Source of the DNA: Thinopyrum elongatum
Taxonomy: Eukaryota; Streptophyta; Magnoliopsida; Poales; Poaceae
Direction of reading: 5' to 3'
NCBI GenBank assembly: GCA_011799875.1
Contig: CM022303.1
Span: 218,704,255-218,768,254, forward strand
DNA: 64,000 nt
The notes below the pieces were generated by a model. That model was not told the DNA's origin, did not search any database, and saw only the letters and a list, made by a program, of their open reading frames with translations. This document shows, piece by piece, positions 56,604 through 64,000 of the stretch. The first letter of the stretch is position 1, and each line of letters opens with the position of its first letter. The position numbers and the translations under genes were made by a program.

Positions 56604-58355
56604 GGCCCCGAGCCACCCATCGACCCAGCACCTCTCCACCTCTCCTCAGAACCATGCCCCACTCATCAGAGGGCTTCGGGAGGGTCTTCTTCCCCAGCTC
56701 CGGCCGCCCCGATCCGTTTCGGGCTCCGGCAAAATCCTCTCTGGTGAGTGAGCCCCCGCTTCCCAAACTTTGCCAGCAACCTCCTAGTCCACCACCTCTT
56801 CTAACCCGAGCTTCAATTCGTTGTTGGCAGCTCTCCTCCGACGAATCCGTGCTCGCCCGAACCGCCGTCCGCCGGAGTGGAAGCCGCCGTCGACGTGGTG
56901 CTCCCCGACGACTACTTCCACCACCCACCGATGCGGAACTGACCCGTGAGTACAACCCTACCCTTGCCCTCCTCTGGTTCGCCATCGATCGCCGCCGGCG
57001 ATCATCGTTCGCCTCTGCCGCCGGTGGGATTTTCAAACCTGACATGAGGGACCCCCTCGTCAGCCTCTCCTCTTCTTCTTCGAAATCGTGTTCTGTTGGC
57101 GCCTTCGGGTCGGGTGAGTTTTCTTCTCTGGAAGGCGTATTCCAACCGAAAAGTTTTCTGTTTTTTTTAAATAGCCCCTGGATAATTTTCTGTTTATAAC
57201 AGATTAGTCACTGGACTAAAACCTTAATAACTTTTAAACAAAAGATGATTTTGAGTTGATTCTTTTTCTGTCATCTTTAATTTTCTGTCTAGTTTTTTAT
57301 CATATTTATTTGAAAAATATTTGGAACAATTTTTATGCACGCACGGTATTTACGTTAGTACCCGATTTTTCTTTATAACGTAGATACCGGAGGAGGTGAC
57401 GGTGCCGCCAACCTTGCCGAGCTAGACTCCGACTACTCCGAACCAGGCAAGTGTGTTTGAGCCTTTGATATGATGAGTGTTTTTCATGTTTGCTTGAGTG
57501 GTTTTCTCATGGCATGTTTATATAAGCATTTGTTGAATGTTATATTCCATGCAAAGCAAGCTGCAAGTGAGCTTCGAAACTTGATGAGTTCATAAGATGG
57601 TGAGACAACCTGATCATGTGGTGGCATGATAGGTTGCAAGCTGGTATTGTTGAAGCATGCCGGTTCTATATCACCTGTTTAACTCCAGTGTTGACGTGGA
57701 TTGAGTCTTGTTCCCGTTCGTCCCCTTTTTGTGCAACCACATGTTTTCTACAAAGAATGCGGTTTAGTAAGTTGCAAACCTCTTTCCAGGTACACACCAA
57801 ATAGAGGGGCCGGAATGAGGGTTCCATGGCCCTGGATTAAAGCCCGTCATCCGGTCAGGGGGCATGGGTGTTTCCGGTTGGGTCCGAGAGGGGGGCACCC
57901 CTTAGAGCGCGCGATATAAATTTGATCCCATGCTATTCGAGGTGTTGGCCTCCCTGTCTTAGAGTTTTTCTTGAACGTTGTCTAGGGTGATTCCTGACAG
58001 CGGGATGTGAAATGGGTGTGTACTGGTTAGATGTGTTTTCTTCTAAAATACCGTAAACGGAACTAGTTCTTTGTGACTACTGAAATCCGTTGGCTGTGGG
58101 TTAAGAGTACAAACTCTGCAGAGTCAAAACCATTCGAGTAACCAAGTCCTCGGTCAAGAACGTTGGTTGACCTATCAGTGTCAGTCTCAGTGTCAGTCCC
58201 AGTAACAGTCTCTGAAGAACAAATTTGTTAACTGACAGTGGTAAACCCGGCTGAATGTTATTCCTGTGGATGGACTAACCTGTTTATGATTATGTACCGA
58301 GTATTCCGTGGGATGGTGTTACCTCCACGGACTACTCGAATTCGAATGATGAATT

Positions 58356-58870
58356 ATAAGCCCTTTATGAGATGTCGCTCAGACGTCCGACTGTGGCATT
58401 CTTATTATTTACTTTTGATATAAGCCCTTTATGAGATGTCGCTCAGACGTCCGACTGTGGCATTCTTATTATTTACTTTTGATATAAGCCCTTTATGAGA
58501 TATCGCTCAGACGTCCGACTGTGGCATTCTTATTATTTACTTTTGATATAAGCCCTTTATGAGATGTCGCTCAGACGTCTGACTGTGGCATTCTTATTAT
58601 TTACTTTTGATATAAGCCCTTTATGAGATGTTGCTCAGACGTCCGACTGTGGCATTCTTATTAATTACTTTTGATATAAGCCCTTTATGTGATGTCGCTC
58701 AGACGTCCGACTGTGGCATCCTTGTTATTTACTTTCATTATAAGCCCTTTTCGAGATGTCGCTTAGACGTCCGACTGTGGTACGTACTGTCATTTACTTT
58801 TCAGTATAGGCCCTTTATGTGGTGTCGCCCTGACGCCCGACTGCGGCATGTTAATTTTATTTTATTTACC
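58356..58870 (+). repeat. 64-base tandem repeat array, about eight units
   Basis: Units start with ATAAGCCCTTTATG at 58356, 58420, 58484, 58548, 58612, 58676, then about 58740 and 58804. Each contains CGCTCAGACGTCCGACTGTG. The first six are nearly identical; units seven and eight diverge and the array fades into single motifs. Confidence 0.92.
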
Positions 58871-59549
58871 TTTCGAGGCGTCGCTTCAGACACCCGATCG
58901 GTCTTCAGCTATTTTATTGGGATTTCGGGAGGACTACCGCCTGACTTCCTTTTTATTTATCTTGCAGTGCAAATTTATTACCTGGGTGTGCATTTCTAAT
59001 CCACTCATGTGCATCATGTTTGCATTTGTTATATCTTATGTCCAAACTGTCTTGCGAGTACATTCAAAGTACTCACCTGGCTTGTTGATTTGGCCAGATG
59101 TTGACGAAGGCGATCTTATGGATGAAGAGTATGATAGCGAGTCCGACACCTAGAGGAGTCCCAGTCAGTCCCTTGCGATCCTGGAGTTGGTCACCTGTAT
59201 TATATATGCTTCCGCTACCTTAATAAAATCATCGAGCCTCACTCCGATGCTTGATGAGTTGTAAGATTTTGGAGTCATGTCACCCACTTCTCTGTGACAT
59301 ATCCACCACCACTTTTATTGCGAGTCAGTAGTTATGCCACCATACCCTTTGTGTCATATCCGCCTTCATGGGTAATATTGGCGTGCTTGTAATAAAATTG
59401 TTGAGCAGCCTCAGCTCAACCATGTATAATATTTAGTACTTCCGGGTTTCTGTATCAAGGAGTTGTCTACCAGTAAGATTTTTTCTATACTAGTCTGACG
59501 AAAGGGGCGATTTTTCAATAAATGTTTTATTGGAAAACCGGTCCTGACA

Positions 59550-59872
59550 GCAGAGGGGTGTCCGCTTGGTCAGCCCGCCCTGTAGCCACGCCCTGCCTGG
59601 ATTTGGGGGTATGGGTGGCCCTGTAGCCACGCCCCATCTTATCGTATTGAATGGGCGCAGACTCCGAGGGGAGGAGGGGCCGTTTGATAGGACCCGGTCT
59701 CCCCCGAAGCCGCCTTCTGAGGGTTCACTGCCATCTGGGAGTCGGCCTCTTGGGCCAGCCGGCCCAAGGGAGCCGGCCACACGTCCGGGAGGCGAAAGGG
59801 GCTTAGTTTGCCTTGTTGTCTTGAAATACTATGGGGCGCTGGTGAGGCTACCCGTGGTCAATCCCTCCGACA
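59550..59872 (-). repeat. 3' LTR of element G, proximal piece
   Basis: About 320 bases from the solo LTR to TGTCGGAGGG (minus strand). It repeats a block also present at about 55080-55190 (TGTAGCCAC.CCCC, GACTCCGAG, GGCC.CCTTCT), so LTR G has an internal duplication. Confidence 0.65.
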
Positions 59873-60222
59873 GTAGTCCCCGAAGCTGGTGAGGCGCCGC
59901 GGCTCAAGCCGGAGTGCCTCAGCAGCTTCCTACTACGAGAGGTCTTGTGTCTCCCGCTTCGTCCGTCTGGCAGAGGCCGTTTGCCTGGAGCCGGCCAAGG
60001 CCAGGCCAGCTGCCCGTCGAATTCGAAATAGTCGTCGTGTGCGCCGGGTGGCATGCCTGCCGCCCGCAGCTCGCGTGCCACGTGGCGCCGGCAGGCCAGG
60101 CCGGCCTGCCAGCCCACGTGCGCGATGGGACATCGCCGCAGGCCTGGGCCCGCCACCACAGGGCCTCGGCGCGCGTGCGGATCCGCTGCGGCCGAGGTGG
60201 GCGGTTGCCCTCCCCACAGGGC
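59873..60222. other. polypurine tract of G and degenerate sequence before the antisense gene
   Basis: 59873-59890 is the likely tract on the minus strand (CTTCGGGGACTAC). The remainder is GC-rich; it should correspond to the 5' exon region of the antisense gene, but no frame gives a clear domain. I could not place a start codon. Confidence 0.5.
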
Positions 60223-63161
60223 CTCGACGAGGAGAGCTGGCAGTTCGGCAAAGAGCCGTACAGCCGCGCCCATCCGCCGCCTCCGGTTAGTTCTGATTCT
60301 TTTTCTTTGCTCGTGCCAAGTTCTTTACGCCGCCTGACCGCCAGGCTATGATGCAGCGCTTCCAAGGCCAGACGGCTGTCGACACGCCGGATCCAGGCCA
60401 TCGGTACATGGCGGACCGCGCGGAGAGTGACGCGGACGACCCCGAGCTGGGAGCGGCCGTGTTGGAGGAGGATGATGCCGCTGGAGGCGGCGATGTGGCA
60501 GGCGGGGCCGCAGGTAGTGGCATAGGGGATTGGCCGGACGATGACAAGGAAGACGATGAGCCCCGCCGCGCCCCAGGCGCCGGCAGGACAGGTGCCGACT
60601 CCTCGGCGGCACCGACTGGAGCACCCGGTGCATCGAAGCGTCGATCCAATGTCGGGATGTTCGGCAGCCGGCCGTCCAAGAAGGCCAAGTCCGCGGTTGC
60701 CGCGACCAAGCGGCAAGAGGCCGCGAAGGCGGCCACCGTTCGAAAGGGTCCGAAGCAGCGTCCGATGGTGTCTGTGTAAGTATTTTGGCCGCTTTTCGTC
60801 TTGATCCTTTCTGTCTTGGTTTTTCTTCTCTTGTGGATTTCTGTCTTGCGCTTGGTTTTTCCTTTCCAAACTTCTTATCTTCACTTGTCGTGCTATGTAG
60901 GGCTTCGCTTTCCGTGTCGTGGGCCCTGTCCGCCTTGATGATTAGGTCGGCAGGTGGCCCCGAAGACGCTCGCCGCGTGGACCCGGCCGCCGCCCTTCGG
61001 GAGGCGACGGAGAGGAATGCGCTGGAGGCACAGTGGGAGTGCGACGCCGTGGCTCGGGCAGAGGCGGAGGCGGCAGACGCGGCGCAGGCGGAGGCCGACG
61101 CAGCGGCCAAGGCACAGGCCGACGCAGCGGCCAAGGAGCAGGTGGAAGCGGCGGCCAAGGCACGGGCGGAGGAGCGGGAGCGCAGCGGAGCTCCGGAGGC
61201 CACCGTACCGCAGCGGACAGAGCCACCGGTGGTGGAGGGCCAGGCGCCGACCGGAGGAGCTGGGACCGACCAGACGGCGCCGGAGAGGGGAAGGGCTGAC
61301 CCCGTCATCCCGGAGACGGACGTGTCTCTACGTGCGCCGACTGCTAGCGAGCAAGGCAGTTGGCCCGAAGCGCCGGAGGTGCCGCCATCCCGCGCTGGGC
61401 TGGTGGTGAGCCGTGCGGTGGTGACCCACATCCCTACGCGCCAGCGCCCAGCGCGGGCGGTCTCCGCGCCGAAGCCGATGGAAGCTGTGGCTGCGAGCTC
61501 GTCGGCGCCCGACGTCGAGGCCACCAGCGCCGCTCCGCCTGACTGGACGTCAGGGGCCGACTCGGGTGTCCTCAACGTTGCGATGCAGGACATCCTTGAC
61601 ATGTTCAAGGCCCATGGCGCCACCCTCCTGCAGGCGGGGAAAGAGCTGACGGCGATGCAGGAAACCGTCCGGGTACGTGCTTGAGTTACCCTTTTTGCCT
61701 TTTTTGTGGTCTTCAGCGGGGGCGCGCGAGTGCACCCGCTAGGTGTAGCCCCCGAGTTCCGAGCCGGCTGCTGAGCAGGCGGGTTGGATATCCAAGTCGT
61801 ATTTCTAAATGTTGAAGTGTTGCTCTTCTTATAGAACTATCACAATCTGCACGCGGACGCCTTCAACTCCCAGAACAGGCTGCTGGCCAAGCGGACCTCC
61901 GACCTGAACGAGAGCTGAGGTGAGTACGGCCGTCTTTCCACGCCCGCTGGGTGAAGCCCCTGAGATTCGGGCCGACTGCTGAGCCGTCGGGCCGGATCTT
62001 CCGGCAACTTCTTGCTTTTGGTTGATGCTGATGTTTCTTTCTTGTCTTGGCAGGTGCCGCCGCCGAGCTGCGGGCGCGCGTGGGAGCGCAGCCAAGCCGC
62101 CAAGGAGTGTGACCGGCTTGCGAAGGAGCTGGCGGACCAGGCGGAGAAGCACAAGGCGGAGGTCCGGCAGCTGAAGGACGGGGAAACGCTCCTCAAGGCC
62201 GAGTTCGAGACTCAGAGCTCGGACTGGGTCGAGAGGGAGAAGCTGCTATCGGATGGCTACGGAGTGATTGAGGACATGGTTGGAGGTAATGTCCTTTCTT
62301 CTTTGTTGCTTAGTCGCCGACTGCTTTGGGGGGCCGGCTTCTAAATTTTTGGTCTTCTTTTGGACAGAATTTCTTCCCGGTCACTCCGTCGCCATCTGCC
62401 AGGCCATCGAGGCACGACGCGAATAGTGGAGGAGGACGGGTGCCGACATTCCACCGAATGCACCCCGCAACCTGGGCGAGCAGCTCTTGGCCATCAAGAT
62501 GCACCTTGAGCCAGCGCGCCCTCTGCTTCGCCGTCTTCAGCGCGCCGGGTCGTAGGTCCTGGCCGGGCTTTGGCCGGACGCTCAGGTTCCTCGCACTCCC
62601 AGTCGGACCGCCGACTGGCTGGAGGTGGCGGTCGAACGGTTTGAGGCCTGGAAGGGCGCTGCAGCTCGAGCGGGCACTCAGACGGCGCTGGAGTTCGTCA
62701 AGGCCTGGTACCCAAGGGTGGAGCTGGCCCAGCTGGCCACCTTTCGTCAGGAGGCCGGACCCGAGCTGGATGTGGTGCGCGACGAGCTCGTCAATCGCGC
62801 AGCAACCCTTGCTGAGTACGCTGACACCACCGTCTTTATCCCGGAGCGGGATGAGGACGGCGCTGAGGTGCCGCCTTCCTGGTTCGGGCTGGACCCGGCG
62901 GAGGGGGAGGACTCGGCGGAGGAGATCGCTTCCGGCGATGAAGGCGAGGATGATGAAGACGAGGAAGGTGAGGGCGTTGCACCGGATGGCGGAGCGACCG
63001 GCCAGCCTCAACTCGATCGGGCTTCGACCAGCGAGCCGTGGGTGACCACGTCGACTGCCGCCGATGCCGACCAAGCCGAGACCCGCCAGTCGGACGCTCC
63101 ACCAACCGGCACCTCTGCCTCCGCCGACCCGTTCATGCCACCTGCAGCGCCCTTGGCCTAG
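60223..63161 (+). pseudogene. Intron-containing antisense gene of Tat element G (coiled-coil transposon protein)
   Basis: Six exons can be read: 60223-60285, 60321-60775, 60901-61672, 61835-61919, 62054-62285 and 62368-63161. All introns begin GT and end AG and every junction keeps the reading phase. The protein shows ESWQFGKEPYSRAHPPPP, a basic region (SKRRSNVGMFGSRPSKKAKS), an Ala/Glu-rich coiled coil (about 61005-61190), a second coiled coil (KECDRLAKELADQAEKHKAE) and an acidic C-terminus. From memory it resembles the 'putative gypsy type transposon' proteins of grasses. It is dead: stops at 61916-61918, 62424-62426 and 62553-62555, and a frameshift near 62090. The upstream exon and start were not found, so the 5' end is arbitrary. 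The first intron (35 bases) is too short for normal plant splicing and may carry a deletion. Confidence 0.65.
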
Positions 63162-64000
63162 GCGGCCGCTTATCTTTCAAGTTTTTTCTGTCCTATGCTT
63201 TGAACAAACAATTTAATTGCGCGCAGTTCCACCCGCTGAGGGTGTAATTCAAACTCCGTTGAATGCTTGGCCATGGGCCTTTTGCTATGTAAATAACTTA
63301 ATTCGCACATGCTTGTGCTCTTGCCGGGTTCCAGCTTGGTTTTGGTTTTTGCTCTGTTTGGCTTTTTCCTTTGCCGCCTTCCTTTGGTTGCCGCCCTGCC
63401 AGCCGAACAGCCGCTTTGCGGTCTGTGGCCGGGTCAGGGACTTGGCCGTTTAGGATAGGCAAGTTACTTCGGTCGTCTAGAGCGTAGCTAGTCAAGCTAG
63501 AAGCCGGCCGGCCGGCTGCTGGGCAGCCGGACGGATGAGGCAGGTAGCCGGCTTGGCCTATAATGGCGTTCGTCCTTAGTCGTTTTTCGTGTGGACATCA
63601 TTTCCTGCCTTTAGCTCTTGCCAGCCGGACAGTCGCTCTGCGAGCTGCAGCTTTAGGCAAGAGAGGGCTTAGATGTCGGCACACTACTTGGCCGACTGCG
63701 GGTGGTGCCAGCTTAGGTCAAGGCGGCGAGCCCCCGGGCCGGCTGACCGGACCCGGTGCAGGGCGAAAGAATGAAAATAATTCATTCATAGGCAAGCTTA
63801 TCATATAGATAAAAAGGTAGCCCCCGAGTGTGCTTTGGGGGACCTGTTGTCTTTGCTTAATACAAAAGGTAGCATGGTACATACACTGCATCAACTGTAA
63901 AACGGGCGGAGAAGATTGGCGTTCCATGGGCGCTCCGTCTCTTTGCCGGAATCGTCCCTCTTGCGTGCCCTGGGCTTTTGTGAGTTGATGAGGTAGTAGG
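63162..64000. other. non-coding part of element G
   Basis: No supported gene on either strand. It contains GTAGCCCCCGAGTG at 63818-63831, a copy of the tract-like motif seen also in the introns of the antisense gene, and the GCCGGCTGCTGGG motif near 63506. Confidence 0.5.

Larger units (their letters stand above)
55333..59549 (+). repeat. solo LTR of a gypsy element (4.2 kb) inside LTR G
   Basis: 4217 bases from TGTAACACCCCAAAATTTTGG to CCGGTCCTGACA, flanked by GCAAA (55328-55332) and GCAGA (59550-59554), a target duplication with one mismatch. TGTAACACCCC is the LTR start of chromovirus-type elements, as in E, but the rest is another family. TATA box at 56595. A 64-base tandem array lies at 58356-58870. 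Several GTGAGT...CAG pairs follow the TATA box, suggesting a spliced leader. The many open frames have no domain I recognise. Confidence 0.75.
54490..64000 (-). mobile_element. Tat-type Ty3/gypsy element G (3' part, minus strand)
   Basis: LTR from 59872 down to 54490 on the minus strand (TGTCGGAGGG ... CACCCCGACA), preceded by a polypurine tract CTTCGGGGACTAC. Next to it lies an antisense gene at 60223-63161. Tat elements (Grande, RIRE2, Cinful relatives) have such extra, often antisense ORFs between pol and the 3' LTR. The pol genes would lie right of the window. Orientation is also supported by a TATA box on the minus strand (54827-54834). Confidence 0.7.

Noticed and set aside
56055..57199. 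Long ORFs in the solo LTR (230 and 181 codons)
   Set aside because: They overlap the TATA box and likely leader introns, have no recognised domain, and lie in an LTR.
58356..58870. Tandem array as a CRISPR-like or satellite locus
   Set aside because: Units are head-to-tail without unique spacers and sit inside an LTR of a plant genome.
60346..61623. 425-codon minus-strand ORF
   Set aside because: Shadow of the GC-rich antisense gene on the plus strand; Ala/Ser/Pro-rich and without domains.

Overview
The window looks like intergenic heterochromatin of a large grass genome, most likely Triticeae (wheat, barley, rye or relatives). The basis is an Angela/BARE1/WIS-type Copia element, several Athila-clade Ty3/gypsy elements with LTRs starting TGATACGTC, a chromodomain gypsy element with 4-kb LTRs, and a Tat-clade element. 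Almost every base belongs to LTR retrotransposons nested in one another. I see no ordinary single-copy host gene, tRNA, rRNA or CRISPR array.

Layout. 1-13413: 3' part of an Athila-like element A (+): integrase end, a small 3' ORF, and a 3' LTR at 11896-13413. It is split at 2019-10736 by a complete Angela-type Copia element (TSD TGATG). 13430-13973: old Copia LTR remnant. 14070-18035 plus 49766-50220: a second copy of family A in reverse orientation (B), whose integrase gene is cut by element C. 18036-49765: element C (Athila-like, +, TSD GTAGG) with gag-protease and an ATHILA ORF-1-like protein but no reverse transcriptase or integrase. Its 3' LTR carries two further insertions. One is D (26726-35697, +, TSD CGGAG), a non-autonomous element with one zinc-knuckle ORF, itself holding a solo LTR at 31604-32511 (TSD TGCCC). 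The other is E (36544-49589, -, TSD CTTTG), an almost complete Tekay/Del-type chromovirus. 50221-53929: a truncated second Copia element (F). 53930-54489: two gypsy LTR fragments. 54490-64000: 3' LTR and downstream part of a Tat-type element (G, -), the LTR split by a 4.2-kb solo LTR (55333-59549). G carries an intron-containing gene in antisense at 60223-63161.

Functionally this is a graveyard. All coding regions of any length carry stops or frameshifts, many explainable as C-to-T (methyl-cytosine) changes. What stands out is shared non-coding architecture. A GC-rich hairpin lies just upstream of the TATA box in the Athila-type LTRs and recurs inside three elements upstream of the 3' ORF. 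A 3' non-coding domain is conserved between autonomous and non-autonomous elements. The E LTR holds an array of four hairpins with a constant core and complementary but different outer arms. The antisense gene in G keeps introns with matching phases. Coordinates of insertions rest on exact TG...CA ends plus target-site duplications read directly from the sequence. Family names are from recognition only; no database was searched.
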